Shown one piece after another: positions 1 through 8,942 of a stretch of 64,000 nt of DNA (position 1 is the first letter of the stretch; each line of letters begins with the position of its first letter). Location of the stretch: contig CAYYUP010000026.1 of the NCBI GenBank assembly GCA_964474905.1, positions 1 to 64,000 on the forward strand. The letters are read 5' to 3'. Source of the DNA: JADJRG01 sp964474905. GTDB taxonomy: Bacteria; Myxococcota_A; Polyangia; Nannocystales; Nannocystaceae. The position numbers were made by a program, and so were the translations under genes. The notes under the pieces were generated by a model. The model did not search any database. It had not been told where the DNA came from and worked only from the letters and a program-made list of their open reading frames with translations.

Positions 1-2435
1 AGAAGGGCAAGATCGTCGGCATGATGCCCGACCCGAAGCACCCGACCAACAAGGGTCTGCAGTGCATCAAGGGGCTGGCCAGTGCCGAGGCGATCTACGT
101 CGATCGGCTGACCAAACCGCTGGTCCGTATCGACATGACCGATCATCTCACCGGTCACGTCAGCGCGACCAAGGGGCGCTTTAGCGACGACGTGTTCCGC
201 GAGGTGAGCTGGGAAGAGGCCGACGAGATCATCGTCAAGCAGATCGCCGGCATCCACAAAAAGTTCGGTGGCAACTCGATCGCCCTCTACGGATCGGGGC
301 AGCTACCGGTCGAGGGCCAGTGGCTCGAGAACCTTTTCATGAAGGGTGTTCTCGGCTCCAATACGATCGAGGCCAACGCCCGAATGTGCATGACCTCGGC
401 GGTCACGGGCTACTTCAAGTCGCTCGGCAGCGACACGCCGCCGACCTCCTACGAGGATATCGAGCTCGCCGACATGGTGACGCACTGGGGCCACAACGCC
501 CGCGGTTCGCATCCGATCGTCTTTTGGCGGATCGCCGACCACAAGGCGAACAAGGGCATCCCAACGCTGATCGTCGACCCGCGACGCACCGGCACGGTGA
601 TGGGCTACGAAGAGGTCAACGCCGATAATTCGTACCACTTCTCGACGATCAACGGCGACATCTCGATCCACAACGCGATCGCCCACGTGCTGCTCACCAA
701 GCACGAAGACGCGATCGCTTGGGACTTCCTCAAGGGCTTCACCACCGGTTGGGAGGACTACGTCAAGGCCGTGCGCGAGCGCTACTCGCCCGAGCAGGTC
801 AAGGACGTGACGATGATCGACCCGAAGTACCTGCGCGAGGTCGCAGCGCTCTGGGCCGAGGCGTCGATCAAGGGCAAGAAGGCCGGCAAGGGTGGAGTGC
901 TCTCGTTTTGGGGCATTGGCTACAACCAGCACATCCACGGCCAAAACAACATCGTCAGCCTGATCAACCTGATGGCGCTCTCGGGCAACATCGGCAGGCC
1001 TGGCTGCGGTCCTTTCTCGATGACCGGCCAGCCAAATGCCATGGGCGAGCGGCTTACCGGCGGTCTCACCGGGCGTCTGCCCTTCAATCAGGGCCTCAAC
1101 AACGTCGCCTGGCGCGATCATATCGCCAAGGCCTGGCGGATCCCGCCCGAGCGCTTGGCGGCGGTTGCCAAAGAAAAAAATCCCGGCATGGCGATCGGCA
1201 TGATGGAGCGCGCGCTCAAGGACGAGGTCAAGGCGATGTTCTTGATCTACGCGACGCACATCGATCTCCCGGATCAAAACAATCTGGTGCGGCCGGCGCT
1301 CACAAAGACCTTCAACGTCGTCCAAGAGATCTACCGACACGCGCCCAACAACCTCTACGCCGACGTGATCCTGCCGGCGGCGACCTGGGGCGAGTGGGTC
1401 GGCGGCACTTACATCCAATCGGAGCGGCGCTTTTACGTCTGTGACGGCACCGCCAACCCGATTCCGGGCACTTTGCCCGACATGGATATGGTCATCGACA
1501 AGGGCCGGGCGATCGCCAATGCGCTCGGCCTGGATGGCGACGCGATCTTCCCCTACAAAAAGATGGCCAACGGTTTCTACGATCCCGAGGACGTGTTTCG
1601 CGACATCGTCGCGGCGTCCAAGGGATCCGACGCGGATATCTCGGGCATGCTCGAGGTCGAGAAGCGCGACGGGGTGGGTCTCTACGATCAGATCCGCAAT
1701 CACCGCGGCATCCAGTGGCCGGCACCGACCTACGAAATTGCCAAGGCGGGCGGCACTGTGCGTCGCTACATGAACCAGGAGAACTGGGAAGGCAAACCCT
1801 ACGGTGGCTTTCGAACCGGTGATGGCAAGCTGCACATTCACCTCTGCGAGCAGACCTACGAGGGTCGCGCCGAGATCACCGCAGAGCTGAGCCGCATCGG
1901 CACCGAAGAGGGCTTTTACGCCATCGACAACATTCCCCTCTTAGAGAAAGCCCGTGACAACGCGCTGACGCCCGAGTTGCCGGACTTCGAGCATCGCGAC
2001 AAGAGCTGGGACAAGATCCCGAAGGACAAGTATCCCTACTGGATCGGTCTGGGAGTGGTCTACGAGCATTTCCATACCTCCAAGACGATTCGCTCGGGTA
2101 CCACCAAGCGTTTAGTGCCCGAGATGTACGTCGAGATGCACCAAGACGATGCCAAGACGCTTGGTGTGGAGGACGGCGAGTGGGTTCGCATCGTCAGCCG
2201 TCGCGGTTTTTACGAGGCTCGTGCGTCGATCGGCCTCGACTCCAAGGTGAGGCCGGCCCGCAATACCGTGCCCCGCGGCTACATGTTTAGCCCGTGGAAC
2301 CTCTCGGTCGCCGACTCTGCCGACCCCGAGAAAAACCGCTGGTTGGTCAACGCGATCAGCCACCGCGCCTTCGATCCGGTCAGTGGTCAGGTGGACTTTA
2401 AAAAGCTCGCCGCACGCATCGAGAAGATCACCTAA
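1..2435 (+). CDS. napA: NapA-like periplasmic nitrate reductase catalytic subunit, 5' partial
   Basis: This is the large molybdenum-bis-MGD subunit that reduces nitrate to nitrite in the periplasm. The reading frame is open from base 3 with no start codon, so the N-terminus, with its Tat signal and most of the [4Fe-4S] cysteines, lies outside the window. The visible part begins just before NKGLQCIKG, which matches the end of the NapA iron-sulfur region. The NARMCMTSAV segment carries the expected Cys ligand to molybdenum, and about 804 residues follow, consistent with a family total near 830-900. The C-terminus has the usual molybdopterin-dinucleotide-binding fold (around VRIVSRRGFYEARA). napG starts 10 bases after the stop, so it heads an electron-transfer operon. 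Formate dehydrogenase or assimilatory NasA are less likely because NapG, NapH and NapF follow directly. Confidence 0.93.
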   Translation, partial: KGKIVGMMPDPKHPTNKGLQCIKGLASAEAIYVDRLTKPLVRIDMTDHLTGHVSATKGRFSDDVFREVSWEEADEIIVKQIAGIHKKFGGNSIALYGSGQLPVEGQWLENLFMKGVLGSNTIEANARMCMTSAVTGYFKSLGSDTPPTSYEDIELADMVTHWGHNARGSHPIVFWRIADHKANKGIPTLIVDPRRTGTVMGYEEVNADNSYHFSTINGDISIHNAIAHVLLTKHEDAIAWDFLKGFTTGWEDYVKAVRERYSPEQVKDVTMIDPKYLREVAALWAEASIKGKKAGKGGVLSFWGIGYNQHIHGQNNIVSLINLMALSGNIGRPGCGPFSMTGQPNAMGERLTGGLTGRLPFNQGLNNVAWRDHIAKAWRIPPERLAAVAKEKNPGMAIGMMERALKDEVKAMFLIYATHIDLPDQNNLVRPALTKTFNVVQEIYRHAPNNLYADVILPAATWGEWVGGTYIQSERRFYVCDGTANPIPGTLPDMDMVIDKGRAIANALGLDGDAIFPYKKMANGFYDPEDVFRDIVAASKGSDADISGMLEVEKRDGVGLYDQIRNHRGIQWPAPTYEIAKAGGTVRRYMNQENWEGKPYGGFRTGDGKLHIHLCEQTYEGRAEITAELSRIGTEEGFYAIDNIPLLEKARDNALTPELPDFEHRDKSWDKIPKDKYPYWIGLGVVYEHFHTSKTIRSGTTKRLVPEMYVEMHQDDAKTLGVEDGEWVRIVSRRGFYEARASIGLDSKVRPARNTVPRGYMFSPWNLSVADSADPEKNRWLVNAISHRAFDPVSGQVDFKKLAARIEKIT

Positions 2436-2445
2436 GATAAAAACG

Positions 2446-3138
2446 ATGGCCAAGATAGCTCGCCGTGACCTCTTAGGCATTTCGATCGCGGCGGGCCTGG
2501 GTGCAGTAGGTGCTGCGCTCGGCGTCAAAAAACAGAACGCCCGGTCGAACCATCTGCGTCCGCCGGGCGCTCTTATGGCGGGTGACTTTGAGTCCGCCTG
2601 CGCTCGCTGCTTTAAATGCGGCAGCGCCTGCCCCAACGGTTGCATCAAGTACTACGGGCTTCGCGACGGGTTGGGGAGAGCGTTTACGCCCTATATCAAA
2701 GCCCGGGAGCGCGCCTGCACGCTCTGTGGTGAGTGCGCCAAAGTATGCCCTACGGGGGCTTTAAAGCCCTTTGGCGACACCCGCGACGAGTGGCGCGAGA
2801 ACGTCGACATGGGCGTTGCGCGGGTCAACGAGGGCCAGTGTTATAGCTTTCACGGTCGGACCTGCGGGGCGTGCTACCGAGCCTGTCCGCTCGCTGGCGA
2901 GGCGATCAAGATCGGTTTGTACGAGACTCCGCATATCCAGGCCGAGGCCTGCGTCGGCTGTGGGCTCTGCGAGCAGGCCTGCTTGCATCTGCCGCAGGCG
3001 ATCCGCGTGATCCCGCGGGAGCAGAGCCAAGACGTCGGCCGTGGGCGTCGACCGTCGCCACGGCAGGACATCCTCCGCGATATCCAGCGCGAGCTTCGGG
3101 GTGAAGCCGAGGATCCAGGAGAGCCGGAGGCGACGTGA
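2446..3138 (+). CDS. napG: NapG-type ferredoxin, four [4Fe-4S] clusters
   Basis: This 230-residue periplasmic iron-sulfur protein would pass electrons from the membrane NapH to the reductase. Four cysteine groups are visible: C52/55/58/62, C91/94/97/101, C132/140/143/147 and C169/172/175/179. The N-terminus reads ARRDLLG followed by a small hydrophobic stretch, which resembles a Tat signal (RRxxLG), as expected for NapG. I chose the ATG 10 bases after the napA stop; the longer open frame upstream lies inside napA. The stop overlaps the next start as GTGA, which suggests translational coupling with napH. The Arg-rich tail after residue 195 is unremarkable. Confidence 0.92.
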   Translation: MAKIARRDLLGISIAAGLGAVGAALGVKKQNARSNHLRPPGALMAGDFESACARCFKCGSACPNGCIKYYGLRDGLGRAFTPYIKARERACTLCGECAKVCPTGALKPFGDTRDEWRENVDMGVARVNEGQCYSFHGRTCGACYRACPLAGEAIKIGLYETPHIQAEACVGCGLCEQACLHLPQAIRVIPREQSQDVGRGRRPSPRQDILRDIQRELRGEAEDPGEPEAT

Positions 3139-4697
3139 GGTGGCGTCGCCGAGACGTCGTGGCCCAGGGCCTGCGTCACGCCATTCAGCTCAGCGTTTTT
3201 GTCTTTGTGGTCTACGCCGCGATGGGCGGGATCTGGCGCAACTACAAGGTCGCCCACAACAACGCGCGTTTGGTTGAATTGATGGAGGGCGAGCGCTGGG
3301 CTACGGCCTACGCCCTTAATGAGGACGCGCTGACGGTGCTCGGCGAGCCCTACGAGGCGAGCCTGAATTTTCTCGGCATGCCCTGGTCGGCGACCGTCGG
3401 CGGCGTCGAGACCCTCGATCCAATTTTGGCGCTCTCGCTGGTGGTTTCGACCGGCAGCATCACTCTCGATCTCGTGCTCGGCTCGCTGGTTGCGATCATC
3501 CTGGCGCTGCTCCTGGGCAAGGTTTTTTGCAGTCACCTCTGCCCGATGCGCCTGCTCTTTGAGATAGGTCAGATGATCCGCGGCGGCCTGCTTTGGCTCG
3601 GCGCGCCGCTGCCCCATCTGCGACCAAAGGCGCGTTTGGGCGGTTGGGTTTTGCTCGGCGGCCTGGCGGCGAGCCTCAGCGTCGGGCTCTCGGTGTGGTT
3701 TTTGTTGCTGCCCTACCTGGCGGTTGTCGCCAACATCTTCTTGGCGGTCACGGCCGGGTTTGCCTCGGGATTGCTGATCATCCCGGTGCTCTGGTGGTGG
3801 CTCGACGTGCTCATCGCCCCGGGCACCTTTTGTATGAGCTTTTGTCCGCAGGGTTTTCTTTTGGGCCTGCTTGGTCGCCGTTCGCTGCTCAAGGTGCGGG
3901 CGATCGAGAGCAAGACCTGTCCGCCCAATTGCCACACTTGCTCGCTTGTCTGCCCCTACGGGCTCTCGCCCCGCGATGGCACGCATACCCCCGATTGCGA
4001 TAACTGTGGCTCCTGTGTCGCCATTTGTCCCGAGCGCCGGTTGACCCGCCGAGTCAAGCTGCCGATCCTGCAGGCGCTGATGTTTGGCCTGGGTATCGGT
4101 CTTGCGGGGGCTCCTGCGATCGCCCAGGCGCATCACAACAAGGGATTGCCGCACTACGGGTATTATGAGAACTACCCACAAATACCGGTAGAGGAGCATA
4201 TCGTCGTCGACGGGCGCTGGGAGATCGGCGCAACTATGTTTAACTTCCAGGGGCTCGATCGCCGCCAGGCCGATACCCCCGACGACGTTAAATTTTTTAT
4301 CTACGTCTACGACCTGGAAGCCGACCTCAACTATTTGGGCGCGGTCGAGTTTAGGGTGCTGGACGAGGACGGCGAGGAGGTCTCTACCTTCCTCCGCAAA
4401 GAGGTCGACGAAGAGCTGATCTACTCGACCCGCGAGACCATGCCGGCGACCGGTGATTACACGCTTGTCACTCGCCTGCTCGACATCGACGACCAGCCCG
4501 AGGTTTTGCTCGAGTTCCACATCGATCTCAGCACCGACGCGATCCCCTGGGGCTTGATCCTGGCGCTGACGGGGCCCTTGATCCCGCTCTTTGTCCTGGT
4601 ATTGCTCGGTCGCAGCCGACGCGGACGTTCGCGCAGAATGAAGTCTCAGCTCTCTGCCGAGAGCGATTCAAAATCAGCCGGAGCGGCACAAACATGA
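3135..4697 (+). CDS. napH: NapH-type membrane polyferredoxin with extra C-terminal periplasmic domain
   Basis: The protein is 520 residues, while NapH is usually near 280-300. The first part has several membrane spans and the NapH signatures: FCSHLCP and FCMSFCP on the membrane loops, then two ferredoxin clusters (CPPNCHTCSLVCP and CDNCGSCVAICP). NapH takes electrons from quinol and delivers them to NapG. After about residue 310 comes a hydrophobic segment ending APAIAQA, which looks like an internal signal sequence. It is followed by a roughly 150-residue soluble domain starting HHNKGLPHYGYYENYP, then a last membrane span and a basic tail. The GTG start overlaps the napG stop, and the stop overlaps the next ATG (ATGA). 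The extra domain has a beta-rich look; I do not recognise it with confidence. Confidence 0.88.
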   Translation: MRWRRRDVVAQGLRHAIQLSVFVFVVYAAMGGIWRNYKVAHNNARLVELMEGERWATAYALNEDALTVLGEPYEASLNFLGMPWSATVGGVETLDPILALSLVVSTGSITLDLVLGSLVAIILALLLGKVFCSHLCPMRLLFEIGQMIRGGLLWLGAPLPHLRPKARLGGWVLLGGLAASLSVGLSVWFLLLPYLAVVANIFLAVTAGFASGLLIIPVLWWWLDVLIAPGTFCMSFCPQGFLLGLLGRRSLLKVRAIESKTCPPNCHTCSLVCPYGLSPRDGTHTPDCDNCGSCVAICPERRLTRRVKLPILQALMFGLGIGLAGAPAIAQAHHNKGLPHYGYYENYPQIPVEEHIVVDGRWEIGATMFNFQGLDRRQADTPDDVKFFIYVYDLEADLNYLGAVEFRVLDEDGEEVSTFLRKEVDEELIYSTRETMPATGDYTLVTRLLDIDDQPEVLLEFHIDLSTDAIPWGLILALTGPLIPLFVLVLLGRSRRGRSRRMKSQLSAESDSKSAGAAQT

Positions 4698-6583
4698 GCA
4701 GCGATCGTTTTTATTCTCTGCGCCAGCTCGCTCGGAGCCTCGGGCTCGGGCTCGGGCTCTTTACGGCCTGCGCGTTTGTCTCGGGTCTGGCGCTGGCGGC
4801 CGCTGATGTTCCACCCCATGCCGACAGCGAGTACGCCGGCATGGAAGGCATGGACCACAGCAAAATGGACCACAGCAAGATGGACCACGCGGGCATGGCG
4901 GGCATGGACCACAGCAAGATGGACCACGCGGGCATGGCGGGCATGGACCACGCCGGCATGAACCACGCCGGCATGAACCACGAGATGTACGAGGCCGAGA
5001 GCGGCGAGCAGGTGATGGTGATGGCGGGCATGCCGATCTGGCTTTTTGTCAGCAGCGCCGTCGCGATCATCGTCTTTTCGTTCATCTTGGTCGAGAAGAT
5101 CGGCGATCGCCCGCTCGGCGAGGGAAGTGGTCCCGGAAAGCGCAACAGAGACGGAAAAATCGACCGCGGATTCCGTTACAACCTGATCAAGAAGCGCTGG
5201 GTCTACAACATGGTGCGCAGCCGCTGGTTTCAGGCGGTGCCACAGCTGTTCATGATCATCGTGCTCGGTTTCCTGCTCTACGCCGGGCTCTTTGGCAATC
5301 GGATCGGCAACATCACACCGGTCGCGGTATGGACGATCTGGTGGGCGGGGCTGATCTTTGCGGTCGCGCTTTTTGGTCCGCTTTTCTGTTTTATGTGTCC
5401 GTGGGATGGCATCGCCAACCTGGTTTCGCGGCTCTCGCTCTTTCGCCACAAGGCGTCGCTGTCGCTCGGCTTTGAGGTTCCGCGGATCTTCCGCAACATG
5501 TATCCCGCGATCGTGCTCTTCACCCTGCTCACCTGGGCGGAGCTCGGCGCTGGCATCACCACCGATCCCCAGGGCACGGCGCTGATGGGCCTGGGCATGG
5601 TGGTGATGGCGATCGCCTGCGCGCTGATCTTTAAAAAGAAGGCATTTTGCGAGCATCTCTGCCCGGTCGGCCGAATTAGCGGCATGTACGCCAATTTTAG
5701 CCCGATCGAGGTGCGCGCACGCAATCCTCGTACGTGCGAGTCGTGCACGACCGAAGAGTGTCTAACTGGCAACAGTCGCGGTTACGCTTGTCCCACCGGG
5801 ATCTCGCTCAAGGTCGTCAACAACGCGACAATGTGCACAATGTGCACCGAGTGTGTAAAGAGTTGCGATCGCTACAACGTCGCGCTCCAGATCCGGCCGC
5901 TGGCCTACGACCTCACGCATACCACCGCGAGGCGTTCGGACGAGGCATGGTTATGCGTCATCCTGCTCTCGCTCACCCTCTTCCACGGTTTCTCGATGAC
6001 CACTGCCTGGGAGAGCCACGCGCCCGGCAGCATGAGCTTTATTAAATGGTTGGCGATCAACCTGGGCACGCCGGCCACCGTTAATTTCACGATCGGCATG
6101 CTCGCAGTGGGGCTGCTGCCCATCGGCCTTTACTGGGGGAGCTGTGTGCTTGCGGCCCGGCTTGTGCGCCCCTCTGGCAAGAGTGCGCGCGACCTCTTTA
6201 TCGCCTACAGCTTCTCGCTGTTACCGGTCGCGCTCTTTTATCACCTGGCCCACAACTCGATGCACCTCTTTGCCGAGGGCCCGGCGATCATCTCGGCCGC
6301 GAGCGATCCGATGGGCACGGGGGCCGATTATTTTGGCACCGCATCGTGGCATATGGACGGTCTGCTCAGCGATCAGACACTCTGGTACCTGCAGATCGCG
6401 CTCATCATCTTCGGCCATTTGGTGGGCATCGTTGTTGCCCACCGGATCTCTCGCCGGCTCTTCGCCGACAAACGCACGGCGACCCGGAGCCTGTTGCCGA
6501 TGCTCGCGGTGATGGTGATGGTTTCGGTCGCAGGGCTGACCCTGATGGCGCTCGACATGAACATGCGGATCGGGAGGATGTGA
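4694..6583 (+). CDS. Met/His-rich membrane polyferredoxin (NosR/NapH-like)
   Basis: This 629-residue protein has a signal-like N-terminus, then about nine Met/His units (GMDHSKMDH, AGMNH) over residues 50-98, then a membrane span near 113-134. More spans follow, with NosR/NapH-type cysteine motifs FMCPWD and FCEHLCP and the clusters CESCTTEEC and CTMCTECVKSC. The last 230 residues form a further multi-span block with several conserved-looking histidines (YHLAHNSMH, FGHLVGIVVAHR). The Met/His repeats resemble those of periplasmic copper-binding proteins, so a copper-sensing or copper-storing segment is plausible. The polyferredoxin half suggests quinol-linked electron transfer. The gene is ATGA-coupled to napH and is followed directly by napF. 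The exact role is unknown; the NosR flavin-binding domain is absent. Confidence 0.82.
   Translation: MSSDRFYSLRQLARSLGLGLGLFTACAFVSGLALAAADVPPHADSEYAGMEGMDHSKMDHSKMDHAGMAGMDHSKMDHAGMAGMDHAGMNHAGMNHEMYEAESGEQVMVMAGMPIWLFVSSAVAIIVFSFILVEKIGDRPLGEGSGPGKRNRDGKIDRGFRYNLIKKRWVYNMVRSRWFQAVPQLFMIIVLGFLLYAGLFGNRIGNITPVAVWTIWWAGLIFAVALFGPLFCFMCPWDGIANLVSRLSLFRHKASLSLGFEVPRIFRNMYPAIVLFTLLTWAELGAGITTDPQGTALMGLGMVVMAIACALIFKKKAFCEHLCPVGRISGMYANFSPIEVRARNPRTCESCTTEECLTGNSRGYACPTGISLKVVNNATMCTMCTECVKSCDRYNVALQIRPLAYDLTHTTARRSDEAWLCVILLSLTLFHGFSMTTAWESHAPGSMSFIKWLAINLGTPATVNFTIGMLAVGLLPIGLYWGSCVLAARLVRPSGKSARDLFIAYSFSLLPVALFYHLAHNSMHLFAEGPAIISAASDPMGTGADYFGTASWHMDGLLSDQTLWYLQIALIIFGHLVGIVVAHRISRRLFADKRTATRSLLPMLAVMVMVSVAGLTLMALDMNMRIGRM
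4841..4987 (+). repeat. In-frame tandem repeat coding for Met/His metal-binding units
   Basis: Near-identical short DNA units (atggaccacagcaag and atggaccacgcgggc variants) are tandemly arranged and encode MDHSKM, MDHAGM and MNHAGM. Copy number of such repeats can change by slippage, which would lengthen or shorten the predicted metal-binding segment without breaking the frame. Confidence 0.85.
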
Positions 6584-6585
6584 TC

Positions 6586-7104
6586 GTGGCGGACGAGCGG
6601 GTCTCTAGGCGGGGTTTTTTGCGGACGCCCAGGCGCGAGCCGGAGCTGCCGGCACGTCGTCGGCCCCCGGGGGCGGTTGGCGAGGCGCTTTTCCTCGCTC
6701 GCTGCACGGGCTGCGGCGACTGCGTGAAGGCTTGCCCAAAAAACGCGATCCACGTGCTCGCCGAATGGGTCGAGCCCGGCGCGGGCACGCCGGTGATGGT
6801 GCCCGAGTCACGACCCTGCCACATGTGCGAGGGTTTTCCCTGCGCCGTCGCTTGCCCGGAGCGTGCGCTCGCCCTGCCTGATGGCCCCTGGACCTTGGGC
6901 CTCGTGATCATCGACGAATCGACCTGTCTGCCTTTTCGCGGGCCTGAGTGCGGTGCCTGTGCACGACTCTGCCCTGCCGATGCGGACGCCTTGACGCTGC
7001 GACGTGGTCGCCCTGAGATTGATCTCGAACGTTGCTTAGGCTGTGGCCTTTGTATCGAGGCCTGTCCTGTGCGGCCGTCGGCGATCCAGATGGTGCCGCT
7101 TTGA
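6586..7104 (+). CDS. napF: NapF-type ferredoxin
   Basis: This 172-residue protein has four [4Fe-4S] cysteine groups (C40/43/46/50; C78/81/86/90; ECGACARLCP; CLGCGLCIEACP). The N-terminal SRRGFLR motif also begins E. coli-type NapF. NapF is a cytoplasmic accessory protein thought to help maturation or redox loading of NapA. I prefer the GTG at 6586 because GGGAGG sits 8 bases upstream. A GTG at 6580 would overlap the previous stop and is the alternative. moaA starts 11 bases after the stop, so both are probably on one transcript. Confidence 0.88.
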   Translation: MADERVSRRGFLRTPRREPELPARRRPPGAVGEALFLARCTGCGDCVKACPKNAIHVLAEWVEPGAGTPVMVPESRPCHMCEGFPCAVACPERALALPDGPWTLGLVIIDESTCLPFRGPECGACARLCPADADALTLRRGRPEIDLERCLGCGLCIEACPVRPSAIQMVPL

Positions 7105-7115
7105 GAGACCTACCG

Positions 7116-8117
7116 ATGACGTCAGACGCATACAAGCGGCCCCTTCGGGACCTGCGGATCTCTGTGACCGACCGCTGCAATTTTCGCTGTCGCTACTGCA
7201 TGCCGCGGGAAGCCTTTGACGGCGTGCAGTATCTGGGTCGGGAGAAGCTGCTCTCTTTCGAGGAGATCGCGCTCACCGCACGGGCCTTCGCCGAGCTCGG
7301 CGTCAACAAGATCCGCCTGACTGGGGGCGAGCCGCTGCTTCGCCGGGACCTGCCAGCGCTAGTCGAGTTGCTCGCGCGCATCCCCGGCATCGATGACATT
7401 GCGATGACCACCAACGCCTCGTTGCTGCCCCGTCATGCGCGGGCGCTGCGGGCTGCGGGCCTCGATCGCTTGACGGTGTCGCTGGATACCACCAACCCGG
7501 AGGTCTTTGCGGCGATGACCGACTCAAAGTACAGCGTCGCCGATGTATTCGCCGGCATCGAGGCCGCGGAGGCCGCTGGTTTTGAGTCGATCAAGATCAA
7601 CGTCGTTGTCCAACGGGGTGTCAATGACCATACCTTGGTAGAGACGGCGGAGCATTTTCGTGGCAGCCCGCATATCCTCCGATTTATCGAATTTATGGAC
7701 GTTGGCACCGCCAATGATTGGGCCCTAGGCCAGGTAGTGAGCGGCGCCGAAATCGTGGCGATGCTGGCCGAACGATGGCCCCTAGAGCCGACGGATCCCA
7801 ATTATACAGGGGAAGTCGCCAAGCGCTATCGCTATACTGATGGCGGCGGCGAGATCGGCGTGATCACCTCGGTGAGTCGGCCCTTTTGCGGGGAGTGCAG
7901 CCGGGTGCGACTCTCTGCGGAGGGCTCGATCTACACCTGTCTCTTCGCCTGCGGCGGCACCGATTTGCGCAGCGCGATCCGAGGCGGGGCGACCGTCGAC
8001 GAACTCAGGGCGCGGATCGCCGAGACCTGGCGGAACCGGCGGGACCGCTACTCCGAGCTGCGAAGCCGGCGCACCGTGCCGCTTCGCAAGGTGGAGATGA
8101 GCTTCATCGGCGGCTGA
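7116..8117 (+). CDS. moaA: GTP 3',8-cyclase, molybdenum cofactor synthesis
   Basis: MoaA is a radical-SAM enzyme that converts GTP to 3',8-cyclo-7,8-dihydro-GTP in the first step of molybdopterin synthesis. The 333-residue product has the SAM-cluster motif CNFRCRYC, the following LTGGEPLLR loop, the second cluster CGECS...C near the C-terminus, and the conserved terminal Gly-Gly (SFIGG). The ATG at 7116 is the first start after napF that leaves the family N-terminus (RPLRDLRISVTDRC) intact. Its place in the nap operon fits cofactor supply for NapA. No other moa or moe gene is visible in the window. Confidence 0.95.
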   Translation: MTSDAYKRPLRDLRISVTDRCNFRCRYCMPREAFDGVQYLGREKLLSFEEIALTARAFAELGVNKIRLTGGEPLLRRDLPALVELLARIPGIDDIAMTTNASLLPRHARALRAAGLDRLTVSLDTTNPEVFAAMTDSKYSVADVFAGIEAAEAAGFESIKINVVVQRGVNDHTLVETAEHFRGSPHILRFIEFMDVGTANDWALGQVVSGAEIVAMLAERWPLEPTDPNYTGEVAKRYRYTDGGGEIGVITSVSRPFCGECSRVRLSAEGSIYTCLFACGGTDLRSAIRGGATVDELRARIAETWRNRRDRYSELRSRRTVPLRKVEMSFIGG

Positions 8118-8942
8118 CTCCAGTGAGTACTGCGACTGTGATCTGGGGGGCTGTGCTGGGCCCATACTGTGACCTGAATAAGGCGACTTGTCCGGGCATG
8201 GAGCAAGTGTGCATACTTGGTACGAAGAGGGAGACAATATTCCGCCGGGGTTCGAGAATGTCGATTATTGCGGGACCCCACAGTAGATCGAGCTTGGCGA
8301 TTCGTCGCATTCTGACGGATGCAGCTGCCTATTGATACTTCGTCATCTACCACGACAATATTGTACACAGGACACCACAAAAGCGTCAATCCTCGCCAAG
8401 CTTAGGGGCGTGCCACGGCCCCCGAACGCCGGCTTTCAATTCACGGCTTGGAGGACTTGCTGGTGGGACGAGCGAGGGGGATTCGCGAGCGAGTCTAGGA
8501 CGTGCATCGACCCCTTTAGGGGTCGACGCGCGTTCCGACCTGTCTGAGGAGTGGAGCCCCCTCGTTCGGCCCTGCGCGACGTCCTTCGCCTCTCCCCTAC
8601 GGCTTTTGTTGAGGGAGTGATTGTGTGATCGCTTCAGCCCGCGCGATCGCTCTCAACGTGCATATCTAACCTATCTAACGTCCAGAATCTACACAGCTCA
8701 CTGTGCAACCATTTCGAGAGACCCGTACTGCTGACGAAATCCAGTGCTCTTCGGAGAGGTGGAGAGCCCGCGCGAATAGGGCCTTTTGCGGTTCAGTGGT
8801 TCAGTGGCTCAGGGGCTCGGCGCGGTGGCAGCACGGTCGGGGCGCGCCGAAATTGCGGCAGACACGGGTGCGCAGGCGAACGAAATGCGCCGTACCCGTC
8901 AGGCTCACAAGCCTATGGTGCTTATGAGCAGCAGAGAATCCC
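8118..8942. other. 825-base spacer between moaA and the second napGH set
   Basis: No convincing gene is visible here: short open frames are Arg- and Ser-rich and lack family motifs. Base composition is more AT-rich than the flanking genes in places (for example 8320-8360). A short direct repeat (ggttcagtggttcagtggctcag) lies near 8792-8814. The promoter of the second set is expected here, but I could not identify convincing FNR, NarL or sigma-54 sites. Confidence 0.6.

Noticed and set aside
303..1841. A 512-codon minus-strand open frame opposite napA
   Set aside because: It is the mirror of a strongly supported plus-strand gene, lacks any motif and is rich in Arg, Asp, Val and His, as expected for a shadow in GC-rich DNA.
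2874..4520. A 548-codon minus-strand open frame opposite napG/napH
   Set aside because: It covers two well-supported genes on the other strand, and its sequence is low-complexity and motif-free.
7000..7116. Molybdenum-cofactor riboswitch before moaA
   Set aside because: The space between napF and moaA is only 11 bases and the region upstream is coding, so no leader structure fits.
7886..8335. A plus-strand frame overlapping the end of moaA
   Set aside because: Most of it is out of frame inside moaA, and the remainder has no motif or credible start.
8118..8942. tRNA or small RNA gene in the long spacer
   Set aside because: I saw no cloverleaf arms or TTCGA-type loop and no clear promoter-terminator pair.
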